A stretch of 64,000 bases of DNA, taken from positions 6,002,989 through 6,066,988 of the forward strand of contig CAIIXF020000006.1 of assembly GCA_903813345.2 (NCBI GenBank). Direction: 5' to 3'. Shown here piece after piece: positions 39,701-48,855 of this stretch; positions within the stretch are counted from its first letter, which is position 1; each line of letters begins with the position of its first letter. The translations under genes were made by a program, and so were the position numbers. The notes below the pieces were generated by a model, which was given only the letters and a program-made list of their open reading frames with translations, had not been told where the DNA came from and ran no database searches. Source of the stretch: Owenia fusiformis (lineage: Eukaryota; Annelida; Polychaeta; Sabellida; Oweniidae).

Positions 39701-42700
39701 TTCTCGAGCTTATCTCAAGTCTGACAGTTCTTCTGACAAAACTGAAAGAGTAAACATGGCATCTTACCTGCCTATTACTTCAAAAAGACTTGATGACATA
39801 AGACTGAAGACAGAAAATGACGAAACTCTCCAAGAACTAAAAAAGGTCATTCTGAATGGCTGGCCTAATGAAAAAATTCACTTACATAGTCTTGTTCATC
39901 CCTATTTCAACATGAGAGATGAGTTATCTGTTCAAGATGGTCTTATCTTTCGTGGTGAACGAGTTATCATTCCTGAAAAACTCAGACCTCTAATGAAAGA
40001 AAAAATACACTCTTCACACTTGGGAATAAATGGTTGCCAAAGACGTGCTAGAGAATGTATATACTGGCCCAGCATGCAATCTGAAATCAAGCAATTTGTC
40101 TCTGAATGCTCTATCTGTAGAGAATTTGAAACATCACAGACAAATGAAAAGCTGATGAGCCATGATATACCTGATCGACCTTGGCAAGATGTGGGCACTG
40201 ATTTGTTCGAATTTGAAAACAAAGAATATTTAGTGACAGTTGACTACTTCAGTAGCTTTTTTGAACTTGACTATATACCTGACATGAAGTCATCTACAGT
40301 GATCAGAAAGCTAAAAGCAAACTTTTCCAGACATGGCATACCTGATAAGGTAATTAGTGACAATGCAGGACAATTCATCTCAGATGAATTTAGACAATTT
40401 TCTCATGAATGGGATTTTGATCATTTTACTATTTCTCCACATAACAGTAAGGCTAATGGGAAAGTCGAATCAGCCGTGAAAATTGCTAAAAAACTGTTGA
40501 GAAAATGTAAGAAGTCAAAATCTGACATATACCTAGCTCTTCTGGACTATAGAAACACACCTACTCAGGACATGGACAGTAGCCCCTCACAAAGGCTCAT
40601 GAACAGGCGAACTAAAACGTTGTTACCTACTTCCAATAGTCTACTGATGTCAAGAGGTTTTAACAAAATTGACAGAGAAAAATTGAAAAATAAACAAGAA
40701 AGACAACAAAAATATTTCAATAGAAACACCAAAGATTTGAAGCCTCTTGAAGAAGGTCAGACAGTTAGAATGAAACCTTTCAAATTAGGTGACAAAAGTT
40801 GGAAAAAGGCAACTATTCATAGAAGATTAGATGAAAGATCTTATGAGGTTGAAACTGACAAAGGTGACTTATTGAGACGGAATAGAGTTCATCTGCGATA
40901 TTCCTCAGAGAAACCAACCCCTCCCATTTCAAATTCCAATTCATCATGCCCTGAACCAAAACCTGTCCAATTATCTCCAACTAAAATCTCTTCTCCAACT
41001 CCAATAAAATCCAAACAAGCAACACCAAAGATCTATCAAGAAAGTAATAGGGAAACGCCTAACTTTAGCAATAGCCCTACTGTGAAAACACCTGTGAAAA
41101 GCAGACCTAGTAGAGATAAAAAACCACCCAATTATTTGGCTGATTATGATACAAAGTTCTCAAAGTAATATGATACTAAAGTGATATGAACTGATTTATA
41201 TGATGACTACTGCTATGGAAAAGGACTATGAGAATAAACATTATAATCGCTTATAATCAATTGCATAGTGCATGAAATTATTATCTGAACTCTGGAAAAT
41301 AGCAACAACTTCTAAGAACATTAATTTGTGAAAATTCTTAGTTACACCCAAAATTCTTGAGTTCATACATGAAGCAGCTAAAAATTACTTTTAGAGGAAC
41401 ACTTCTTTATATTCCAATGTTAAAGCTTGAAAACAATGAAGCCATACATGTATTTGGTTTATAGCAAGATTCAAGGACATTATATATCATGTTTAATTGA
41501 CAGCTTGTTTATGCTTCCTTGCAAATGCTGATAACTGAGTTCTGGTACCAGGAATATGTCACATTAATCAACCTACTTAGATGGTGTGGTCACCAGATGT
41601 TTTAATTAACTATCCTAGTAAACCTTTAACCATGACCTTAAATAATTAATTGAAACCGAGAACTTAAATCAGGTCACCTATATTTTCTAATTAAGGGATT
41701 ATCTCAAACTTTCAGAAAAGGAAGGATGTTTCATATTGTATTGTACTTGTGATACAACCCCTCTTAAAACATATCCTATGTCACGTGATAGTATAGTTTG
41801 TTATTAGATTGTATTACATACACACCCTTCACTTGTATGCTTGTAAGCTACCAATAAACAGCTCTTATTAGAAATAGATATTACAACAACTATATGACTC
41901 GACTCTTGTTTCATATGTAGTAATATTATGTAACAATATGGTTTCATTAAGATTCGGGTTCTAACCTTTAGAAGGTAAGTCAGACTCCCAAACGTCAGCT
42001 AACTCTTATATTTAGCATGTTAGCGACGAAGTCAGGCCTTGAAAAAAGTAGTACTGTAGGATATACACCAAGGCAAATCATCCCACATGGGACACCAGTG
42101 TAACCACCCAAGGGCGCCTATGGAGAGCTGTAGTGTAACAAGCCAGATACAGACATGAAAGTCTATGTCAATAATTTGCAAAAGACTGATAAGCCCATTT
42201 TAAGCAAAGCGTATGCTCAATTTAATGCCCTGTGCATTAATCAAACCAAGGACCTTCCAGTAGAGTCTGATGCTCTTCCCATGAGCCATCAAGACTTTTA
42301 AGTCGACACAGCTGAACTATAATAGGAACTTGCTATCCAGGGCCGTTACAATCTATACAATTTCAGATTTGAAATCATTCAGAGGTGCTGAATTGGAAAA
42401 GTCTCTAATCTAATAATTACCAATTCATTTTCTTACATGTATATGTGACAATGGGTAGCCAGAATCTAACAGAACAGCACTTAATTGCATCTCATAGATT
42501 TTACATGTTATACCAGTGTTGATAGCTCAGTCGGTAGAGCATCATACTCTTAACTGGAAGGTCATGAATTGAGCACACTCCCCTTCAGGTCTGTATCTGG
42601 CTTGTTACAATATAGCTCCCCAAAGTCACTCTTGGGTTGTTACACCAGCAACATGTATATGACTCTTATTTGCAGCACAACCATTACATTGGATATACAA

Positions 42701-45700
42701 CACTGACAAACTTGATGACCTTATTAGAGATGCTGAGGAGATCGAGTTTTGGGAGCCATCTGCAAACCCTTTCTATTGTATCCCAACAGGAAGCCAGAGT
42801 TGCTATGGAGATCAGGCATTTGTAATGCTGGAATCACTGGTGGCTTGCAAAGGTATATATATTTAGTATCTTGGTTGCTTATATTAGAATCTATTCTATT
42901 CTAGATAATAATCTTTCAATTTGAATGGTTCCATAATTTTTTAACACAAGGATTTTATTGATTAGATTTAAATCAGTACTATTGATGATGAGTTCTAGAA
43001 TCAACTGCTATTTTAGATGTTAGATGTCTGTTAAGTCTTGGTCTTCTTTCGTTTTAAAAATACATGAACTGTAACTTTGTGGCACATGTGGTTATACAAG
43101 TATATTCAGTCATTCTGCTAAATGAAATTTAATTAATTTTGGAATAAACAGTAGAAAATTAATTTTGTGTTCGTATAAAAAAGAATTTATGATACTCAAG
43201 GGGTGTATACACTGGCAGGCGAAATGCTTGAAACGGCGGCGAAAAGGCTGATTGCTTGAATTGATTGAAATGAAAGTGAAAGTAGATTAGGCGAATTGAT
43301 TGAAATGCTTGAAACGATTGAACTGATTGAAACAATTGTTCATATATAAACTCTCAAAAGTGTTGAAACATCATTGGGGGGACCATGGTATACACCATTA
43401 TGAGATTGGCTTTATGCTTATATATTCAAAAGGGTGTATTTATGACATTAGTGGCATTGTTTATAACATTACTTTTTAACTGATTATTTACTGGATGTAT
43501 GTATGTGCATTTAGGTTATAATGAAGAAGACCTGAAGCAAAGGATGTACAAGATGTTTGGTCCAGGCTCTCAGTATGATAACCCAATAGTTGACCAGTAC
43601 ACATGGAAGGCAGGTATGCAGATTAAGTATACATACCACTACTAATATCTAGTATATTATTAAATACATTTACTGAAGGCCTACATGTATTATTAAGTGT
43701 CTTTCTGGAATTCATTTCTATTTTTCCCTCCGTTACAATTTGTCACTACATGTATATTAAATATATATACATGACTAATGGATACAGATGGATTTGATAA
43801 CTATCTTGTATGTTTAGATTTAAAGAAGGAGTACCCCTTAAAGACACCATGGAAACACTTCAGCATCAAACATTTCCTGAAATGCTACAAGGCTGGCAAT
43901 CCAAAAACAGGTGTGCAAATCAACTATAACTGAAATAAGTAAAAGTTCATTTCAGTAATTTGAATGATATTTGATTCATTGAAATACATATACAAATACA
44001 TGTATGTAGAAGATATTAAAAATGCTGGCTAGAAAAGGTTTATTTATGTAATTTACATTGTGACCTTAAAGGAATTCTAGGCGATAAAAATAACAAAATA
44101 TTGCTTCTGGGACAAGGTCAAACAACTTTTACATATTCTTTACCCTACCTATTTTGTAATTTAACAATCAACACAAGTATACATACCATATTTCAGCAGA
44201 TATCGAAAAAAATCAAAAATATATTTTTTGATCGATAAAATCATGGATTATAAAACTGTGTGTTTTCTCTGAAGTCCGTGTGGACACACACCCTAAATGC
44301 ACTTCTCTTTTGCAGGCCTGGAGACTGATGAGCAAATAGACTGTTGTGCAAAGATAGCCCCCTTAGTGGCATGGTATGCTGGGGACCAAGAAATGCTAGA
44401 AAGAGTGGAGGATTTTGTAAGGGTCACTCAGGACTCTGACCTTGATGTGGCCCTTGCTCTCGCATATGCAAGGTATATTTAAAGATTTTATCAACATTTA
44501 TTCCAATTTTTTCAGTTCAGTTCATTCCATTCATTATGTACACTTAGATTAGTAAAGTGGAACACCTGGATAAGTGGAAATCTTTTTTAAGTCCCATTAC
44601 CCATGAACTTAAAAATTAATTCTGTACTGTAAGTTGATTGCCTCTGAAGAGAAATATTATTTTGAGATATCAAAGGTGTTCCACTTTCACAGTTTCCACT
44701 GTAGGTGCACATGTATTTATGTGAAGCTGAGTTTTTGGTACAGAATTTCCACTCCTTTTAATTTAAAGGTAATGCAGTAAAACCTGTTTAGAGCTGCACA
44801 TCGCTCTAGAACACAATCTTGGGTTGTTCAAGGGCCAACTGTAAGATTTTTAGTTTTAATGAAAGTATATACAATGGTGAACAAATGGGGCAAATCTTGT
44901 TTACAAATACTCACGATAAATGTGTCATTATGAAGATTGCTCTTTGAATTGCTTTGATTGTCGCAGACAATATTATTTTTGGAAAGTTTCTAAATGTGAC
45001 ATCACTACAGAATTAGAACGTTCAATATTAGTAGCATAAATTATCCTCTTAGTTTCATAGGTTGATGTTGGTCTTGTGGTAGAATGCTCGCCGTGGGCAC
45101 CCGGGAATTTATTTATGTTTTTTAACTTAATGATTGTGCTTTGATATTACGCAGAAAAACAGTTTTTAATCATGTCAAACACTATACTTAGCTTTAGTAA
45201 TCTTGTTGACTGTATGGAAATATGAAAATAATGTATGTCGAAATATTGCTTTTTAGAGTGATGTGCGGGTGTAAGTGGAACACCGTCGGAACCTCTACAA
45301 AGTGTTTTACTTGGGAGGTGTTCCACTTATAAAGGTTCACTTAACATTAAGTTAGTTGGCTGGTACTCTGAAAAATGTTACACCAACAGAAGTGTTCCAC
45401 TTGTAGAGGTGTTCCAATTTACAGGTTTCACTGACAGTACAAGTAACATAATTTTTTGCAGGATACTGGAGAAGTACATTCTCGATGGTCCAGTTGATGA
45501 TGTCATAGAGCATGTCATCAGAGAGCTGAACAATCCAAAGCGTAACTACCCACAAGATTTAGACAAGGGGGTGGTAAATTTCTTGCGCCAAGTTCTCAAT
45601 GTTAAAGACAGAGACCATTTGGAAGTGGCAAGGAAGGAATTTAGAAATGACTGAGGTTAGTTTTGATTTTAAACCTTTGATTTTGTATAAAATATGGCAT

Positions 45701-46413
45701 ACATTAGACAATGCTGATGTAAAACATTTTAAAACCCCTCTTTTATTTTCTTGTTTAAAGTAGATGGTTAAAGGATGTTTTAGTTACTTAGTAACAATCT
45801 TCAAATAAATACGAGGGGTATCATTAATTATTGAGAAAAGTACCATAACTTTTTAAGATTTGCTTTAATTGCATTGATATTTTTACCAAATAAAATCTAT
45901 GCTCGTATATCAATATCTTTATTAATCTTATTACTTGACTACTGGATCTGTGTTCTAGTGTTGCCGGGGAGTTTTCAGTCAGCACTACATGGTGTCATCA
46001 CAAGCCAGGATTTGATTGGTGGTGTGAGGCAGACCATACGGGTGGGTGGCTGTAACTCTTCCCGGAGCTCTATCATAGGTGCATGTATGGGGGCCAAGGT
46101 ATGTAGCTATTAGTTGTCACAAAATTGAAAAAATCCCCAGTAATAGGAAATTGAGCTTTATAATGTCTCTTTAGTTGAGTATAGAAAATAAACTCATGTA
46201 TCTCATATTTAAATTGATTTAGGATACATTACATCTGGAAATATTTAAATTTAAATTATCTCTTGAGTTGATTGAGATCAGGAAATAAACTTATTATTAT
46301 TAACAAAATATTTTTCTATTATATTCCAGTTTGGGATGGAGGCTATTCCAGAAACTTGGAAGAAGAGAACATTGAGACTTCAACAATTAGAGAATTTAAC
46401 ACAAGAAATGTAG
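27720..46413 (+). CDS. SELENOJ: Selenoprotein J / J1-crystallin type ADP-ribosylglycohydrolase homologue with in-frame UGA
   Basis: Exons: 27720-27783, 42676-42852, 43515-43613, 43818-43910, 44316-44472, 45462-45655, 45959-46098, 46330-46413. Phases agree, total 1,008 nt, 335 residues including one encoded by TGA at 45652-45654 (residue 261). The N-terminus GCILGSAVADAAG leads into QPLHWIY, the usual start of this family, and the C-terminus has GGCNSSRSSIIGACMGAKFG. In true ADP-ribosylhydrolases this last region carries metal-binding aspartates (GGDTD); here they are replaced, as I recall for crystallin-like members, so hydrolase activity is doubtful. The TGA is followed, after splicing, by VLPGSFQSALH; related proteins have Cys-x-x-Pro-Gly-[AS]-Phe here, so TGA most likely encodes selenocysteine. 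A normal stop (TAG) lies in exon 8. Intron 1 is 14.9 kb and full of transposons. If TGA were a real stop, the protein would lose its last 75 residues. Confidence 0.92.
28900..29108 (+). repeat. 5' LTR of element A
   Basis: A 209-bp LTR starting TGTTTC and ending GTAACA, with CAATAAA near its 3' part. It is followed by TGGCGGCAGCGGAGC, the likely primer-binding site region; I did not assign the tRNA. Confidence 0.93.
29228..30744 (+). pseudogene. Element A gag-pol, first part (interrupted)
   Basis: The first true ATG is at 29228. Gag-like capsid comes first, then zinc-finger motifs around residues 225-265 (CRYC..H..C and CNNCKEKNHFAAKC), then an aspartic protease (VDTGATPN, about residue 325), then the start of the reverse transcriptase up to a KNGDIRV motif. 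The natural frame is cut by element B at 30744; the few residues after that point are LTR sequence. The rest of the polyprotein lies at 38612-41168. Gag and pol appear to be in one frame. Confidence 0.9.
30745..31252 (+). repeat. 5' LTR of element B
   Basis: A 508-bp direct repeat beginning TGTGACGGAGTG and ending GGTCATA. It is followed by TTTTGGTGGAGCTGCC, the probable primer-binding region (tRNA not assigned). Confidence 0.93.
31284..32207 (+). CDS. Element B Gag
   Basis: A 307-residue capsid protein starting at the first ATG after the LTR. The N-terminal two thirds resemble the retrotransposon gag capsid (KGEAAKYFEQL region). A Gln/Tyr/Pro-rich spacer follows (about 205-265). Two adjacent zinc knuckles end the protein: CERCGKSNHLSLNC and CFQCGRGGHYSYMC. 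It ends with TGA, after which the same frame stays open into pol. Confidence 0.92.
   Translation: MDLSILDKFHGKSEENVIIWLNTIDTFANLKNWNQQRKCSLIPLLVKGEAAKYFEQLEENTKNDWEELTEALKERFPPKQSERWELLDKLDTLKQNDMSVDEFHSKLMYYTSRLKKDAEDVKELFVQGLNTSTKNFVRLKEPENLEQAVKFARIHSNMPQDSAPEMLAASIKILTDKVDKLSVAAVTVDAMGQRYANNNQFPVQQSAQRQQNQYQPQNQYQPQKQYQPQNPFQQQNQFPGNQQFTQQQKRYPQHDQQFMQQNSSSRNQCERCGKSNHLSLNCYARFKQCFQCGRGGHYSYMCRNVAK
32208..36056 (+). CDS. Element B Pol (protease, RT, RNase H, integrase, chromodomain)
   Basis: The frame is continuous with gag except for the single TGA at 32205-32207. There is no ATG upstream of the protease, so synthesis as a Gag-Pol readthrough product is likely. In order: protease with VDTGAEQS; reverse transcriptase with YCDD near 33411; RNase H (SCDASGTAIG); integrase with an H-H-C-C finger (CEICQQSK) and a D,D,E core (HMDILG, TDRGQNF, a Glu in SSCERMN); and a C-terminal chromodomain (VERLLACGKHNGKKCY, then VKWRN, then WEYEENI). 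About 1,282 codons without internal stops. Confidence 0.93.
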   Translation, partial: GLAPVPHRDGHLETKVDNQKFKKVKSDSGKVAIPAVQSVKVNLQRSVSNIIIHTNIVDNNIKALVDTGAEQSCMRLALYEKLNLHKKCPISPTNIELYGAGGEAHKLEVLGVANVPLKFEDIEYVQPMHILKSANHDVILGEDFFSQSKALIDFTQKVVILQKGDPTKHSTYTTNEPRLTACVNNVAIGSEVQTSGINLEKCKLPEGEKTKLITFIDKNKDVFSQNMNELGCANSTYEHVIRTKSDKPVQQRFYRYSQEQKNEIDKQCDQMLEYGIIEHSVSEYASPVVLVKKKSNEYRLAIDYRRLNKNTEAIHYPLPQLNDIIDCIAHSKATIFSVLDMHSGFWQLPLSETSKHKTAFVTHKGKFQFNRMPFGLKNAPMSFQRVMNDVLKGLTWDFVLVYCDDIIVFSKDMKEHLNHLDQVFTRLRKANLKLKPSKCKLALEKVVYLGFVFTKEGITVDNEKIKAILSYPQPTNVTEVRAYLGLCNFYRRFVKGFSNIVAPLNNLMRKNVEFVWDEQCENAFQESKIMLTTEPVLVYPDLQKPFIISCDASGTAIGYILGQIDEQGRERAVSYGGRSLSTGERKWSITERECLALIEAINEYHIYIANTHFIVYTDHISLKYLQSIKDHTGRLGKWSIKLQAYDFTIEFRCGKSNSNADALSRRPYEVNECKQMCQQTTTIQTEDSGITQDNCTDEWVAYSIPSPTTMQTGNIGSEGQNVKCPISESKQQTGMCSDLSALSSICEITQSSNEVFQNKQRQDPQLQIYIKYLEQDELPDKENLARKVILESQDFLIKDGILYHMYYPRGKGHKSDRVVIQLAIPQQLREDVLQCYHDSLMGGHQGQDRTYNTIRYKYYWPKMYSDIEKYVKSCEICQQSKRYHGQRAPLQPLPTGSLFSRVHMDILGPIHKVNGFQYILLIVDSFSKWPEAVALKSIEATEVARVLFTEFICRYGSMKTLITDRGQNFMSKVIQELCRMFGIEHRATSSYHPETNSSCERMNSTINQAFRCFVDKQQSNWPQLLPGILASYRFSPATESTGYSPYYLLYGKEPLMPLDTMVPVSMGQSTVTDRLQDIQTNLEVARDIAKENQEAAKIKTKTQHDKKAKLPQFKVGDRVWLHVPKTPTGLTPKHCRKYHGPYYIVRANANMTYKLIRCSDDRLLRSLVHANRLKPYVDPETRPTNIPRVQQGQVLQDDNHIDQGSSSISDSSSESDQQPPQVQEVERLLACGKHNGKKCYKVKWRNEKKSTWEYEENIPRNLIREYHITKTNTGKVRKRKTR
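36057..38099 (+). other. Untranslated 3' region of element B
   Basis: About 2 kb, AT-rich, no open frame of note and no recognisable envelope gene. Its last bases repeat CGGAGTGATTTTCAT, which also occurs at the start of the LTR. Confidence 0.7.
38100..38607 (+). repeat. 3' LTR of element B
   Basis: Same length (508 bp) and, by eye, the same sequence as the copy at 30745-31252. Confidence 0.93.
38612..41168 (+). pseudogene. Element A pol, second part (RT, RNase H, integrase)
   Basis: Continuation of the frame that was cut at 30744; it is open to the stop at 41168 without frameshift. It shows RT motifs (LRLPFGLNVSSEIFQ; an ADD box in CIADDILIYG), RNase H (QCDASQTGLG), an integrase H-H-C-C finger (CSICREFE) and the D,D,E core (GTDLF, SDNAGQF, a Glu in GKVESAVK). 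It cannot be expressed as one protein in its present state because element B lies between the two parts. Confidence 0.9.
41727..41935 (+). repeat. 3' LTR of element A
   Basis: A 209-bp direct copy of 28900-29108, followed directly by the ATATG duplication and the right arm of the surrounding TIR element. Confidence 0.93.
42100..42300 (-). mobile_element. tRNA-derived SINE, copy 2 (inverted)
   Basis: Read on the minus strand it has GATGGCTCATGGGAAGAGCATC, GGAAGGTCC and the body motif ATCTGGCTTGTTACA. It lies head-to-head with copy 3, which is less than 250 bp away. Confidence 0.7.
42525..42645 (+). mobile_element. tRNA-derived SINE, copy 3, just upstream of SelJ-like exon 2
   Basis: GATAGCTCAGTCGGTAGAGC is a clean A-box-type tRNA head; the body has ATCTGGCTTGTTACA and ends near GGGTTGTTACACC. 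It ends about 30 bp before the 3' splice site of exon 2 and so lies near the branch-point region. Confidence 0.75.
45652..45654 (+). other. Probable selenocysteine codon (TGA)
   Basis: TGA is the last complete codon of exon 6; the exon ends one base later at a GTTAG donor. The neighbouring donor, acceptor and phase leave no way to splice around it. The next exon is open and family-like, so a stop here would remove a conserved segment. Confidence 0.85.
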
Positions 46414-46458
46414 ATGCAATAGTGAATTAACTGACAATCAGCAATAGAAAAATACACA

Positions 46459-46515
46459 GCATAGAATATGAGCCTGCTCTAAAGGGGGAAACCAGGGTGA
46501 AAAAATATACAATGC
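46459..46515 (+). promoter_or_regulatory. Weak SECIS-like hairpin candidate in the SelJ-like 3' UTR
   Basis: An ATGA (46468-46471), an AAA (46481-46483) and a TGA (46498-46500) occur in the right order. Outer arms GCATAG.AT and AT.C.ATGC (46459-46468 and 46505-46515) can pair. The distance between quartet and loop and the inner helix are shorter than in usual SECIS elements, so this is only a candidate. An AATAAA follows at about 46769. Confidence 0.25.
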
Positions 46516-46809
46516 CATTACAGCTGAAACTTTTAGTGAACTTAAAAAAAGCACACAATTACCATGTGTTTTAGTCAAGTAATGAAAGCAACATAGTTAA
46601 CACATATATTCATATTATGTTTTATTCTTATTATTGCAAAGCAAATGTAAAGTTAAATTGGTGAATTGTATGATGAAAGTTGATTTAAAGTTTCAAATAT
46701 TAAAAAAAATTATCCTTGCAGGTATTAACATCATTTGTGTATAGATCATTGATCAGAGGCAAATGCTCAATAAAAACAAAAAAAACAGGGTAAAGCCAAA
46801 CTTCACTTA

Positions 46810-46990
46810 CTTGGCTTATTTTGCCCATATACTAAAACTTGGCTAATTTTGCCCACATACTAAAACTTGGCTAATTTTGCCAATATACTAAAACTTGGCT
46901 AATTTTGCCCATATACTAAAACTTAGCTTATTTTGCCCATATACTAAAATGTGGCTTATTTTGCCGATATAATCGAACTATTTTGCTTAT
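46810..46990. repeat. 28-bp tandem repeat, about six copies
   Basis: The unit TTGGCTAATTTTGCCCATAT followed by ACTAAAAC is repeated about six times, the last copies diverged. It lies just past the probable poly(A) signal of the SelJ-like gene. Confidence 0.9.
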
Positions 46991-48855
46991 ACACTCAAAC
47001 TATATTAGTTCTGGTATACTAAAACTTTGTATTGAAAAGTTATCCAAGAAATATTGTGCATATCCTACTATATGGTGAAATGGAATATAAGAAATGATGT
47101 TTTGCATTTTATGAAGGCTTTATTTTAAACATGTAAATGTAAGTAACAGCTGGATGGTTTTATGTTGGGAACTTATTTCTTGTATTCTACTCATATATTT
47201 TAGGGTCAACTTCATTTCAGTTGAGTAGTATCTTATGTCTTTACTCAGTTGAAACAAACATGCATGTTAGCTTAGAATTCCTTGAAAAGTTTTATCAGTA
47301 TATTGTTTGTATTTGATCCCAGTGTCTTATTTTTTACATTTATTTATACTTTGTCAGTAAAATACTTTAATGATTTATGAAATTTACTTTTACTTGATGA
47401 ATGTACTTTAAGAGATAGAAAATGGTAAACTGAGTACATTATATGTATTGAATGCCAGTATCATGTTTTAAAGATATATTTATACTATGTGTGCATGTCT
47501 TGGATAGTTCTATAGATTTATGAATTTTATTTTTACATGATAAAAGTACTGCTGGTCGCTCCACAAACTGAGGAGATACGTGGAAAGAGAAAATAATGAG
47601 ATATATTCAAATCATTTATATACATGTTGTCAGGGTAAATGAAATTCATCTTTGTGATAAACTTTTGTTGATAAAATACTATGCATTCCTAATTTCCTTT
47701 GTTCAAGGAATTTCACACGAGAATCAGAGAAATTAGATTTAGGAGTGTTGTAGCAAAACCTATAATACAAGCAGTTAAATAAGTGTATGTATACAATGAT
47801 TTATAAAAATCAAAATTCAGTGATTAATATACCAAATATATTCCTTGCATAGTTATTATAGTTGTTTTTCTTGATTTAATATAGTACATGTATATGAGAA
47901 ATGAACCTGCTCCCGATGTAAAAATAGCAAATGGTGCAAACTACTTGACAGTGCTTTGACGCAAATGTTATCGATCATTTTTTTTTGATAAACACCATCT
48001 GTGTTCAAAGACCATATTAAATCTGAATAAGTGTTATGAGTCAAAATTGAATGATGACGACATGCCAGGCCCAAAAAAAGATTTAACAAATTTATAATGT
48101 TATATCAATCGATCAAATAGATTGTAGTTTCTGGACCTGTGTAGTTCTTTTTACTCACCCTCCGTGCTAAAAATTAAGCTACAGGTTCCTCTCAAAAGTT
48201 TGGGTCTGTTCTCAAGTTCACATCAAAAGTAATTTAAAGTAACAATTTTTGGTCCTTTCCCTTTTGCATATGTGCATACATTTTCAACAGTGGGGTATCA
48301 TCATTCACTGTCATAGTGTCGGACAGTGTCGGTACTGGGAAATCTCTTGGATTTCAGTGGGTCCAATGGTATTAAAATACACAAAATTATTGATCTTTTG
48401 TTTATATATTTTATATATTAAGCTACATGTAGATATATGTACACTATACATGGTTGAAAAATGAACTGTACAATGAAATATACAATTTCCATTGGGAAAA
48501 TAATAATACTGTTACTACATAATTTTGCTAAAATTCTGTCAAACCTCAAAATTTAAATAATAAAGTTGGTTACTACAAAATAATTACATGGTTTCTATGA
48601 TTGATTAAATATCACCAGATTTAATCCAAACGTTACATTACATTTTGTGCATTTATGTAATGGTATAAACAGTTATTTTCTTGCTTTGATAATATTAAAT
48701 AGAATCAAGTTCAGTATCTGTAGTTTGAATATATTGGTAAATTAACAGCTTGTTGAATCTCCCTTGCATCACAATCTCGTACTCATTAATCATTACACAA
48801 CAGCTTGTACAGCAGAATTGATCAACGAGAATGAATGTGTATTGTTCAGTTAAAT

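Larger units (their letters stand above)
28900..41935 (+). mobile_element. Ty3/Gypsy-type LTR retrotransposon, element A (interrupted by element B)
   Basis: Two 209-bp LTRs (28900-29108 and 41727-41935), TGTTTCATATTG to ATGTAACA, appear identical by eye, and a 5-bp duplication ATATG flanks the element. It lies in the same orientation as the host gene. Its coding frame is cut at 30744 by element B and continues at 38612. Apart from B the element is about 5.2 kb. Identical LTRs indicate a young insertion. Confidence 0.95.
28184..42053. mobile_element. TIR element (about 117-bp inverted repeats) split by LTR element A, in SelJ-like intron 1
   Basis: Positions 28184-28300 (ACTACTTTTTTCAAGGCCTG onward, to AATCTTAATGAAACCATAT) recur inverted at 41937-42053 with one or two mismatches. 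LTR element A sits inside, directly next to the right arm. Apart from element A the internal part is about 600 bp. A minus-strand frame from 28875, with the start MEHLPQHPRGKSWIEKMNDF followed by a GTAAGT donor, may be the first exon of a lost transposase gene, but I do not recognise it. Confidence 0.65.
46414..48855. other. Convergent intergenic region between the SelJ-like gene and NCKAP1
   Basis: No gene is seen. It should contain the 3' UTRs of both genes. A 28-bp tandem repeat occupies about 46810-46990. AATAAA near 46769 may end the SelJ-like transcript. Confidence 0.5.

Noticed and set aside
45060-45110. tRNA-Gly-like sequence (GTGGTAGAATGCTCGCC..CCCGGGAATT)
   Set aside because: The 3' half with T-arm and acceptor pairing is missing; most likely a truncated SINE head.
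46536-46595. GTGA..ACACAATTACCATGTGT hairpin as an alternative SECIS
   Set aside because: The hairpin exists, but the GA of the second quartet half is not next to the helix and the lower stem is poorly paired.
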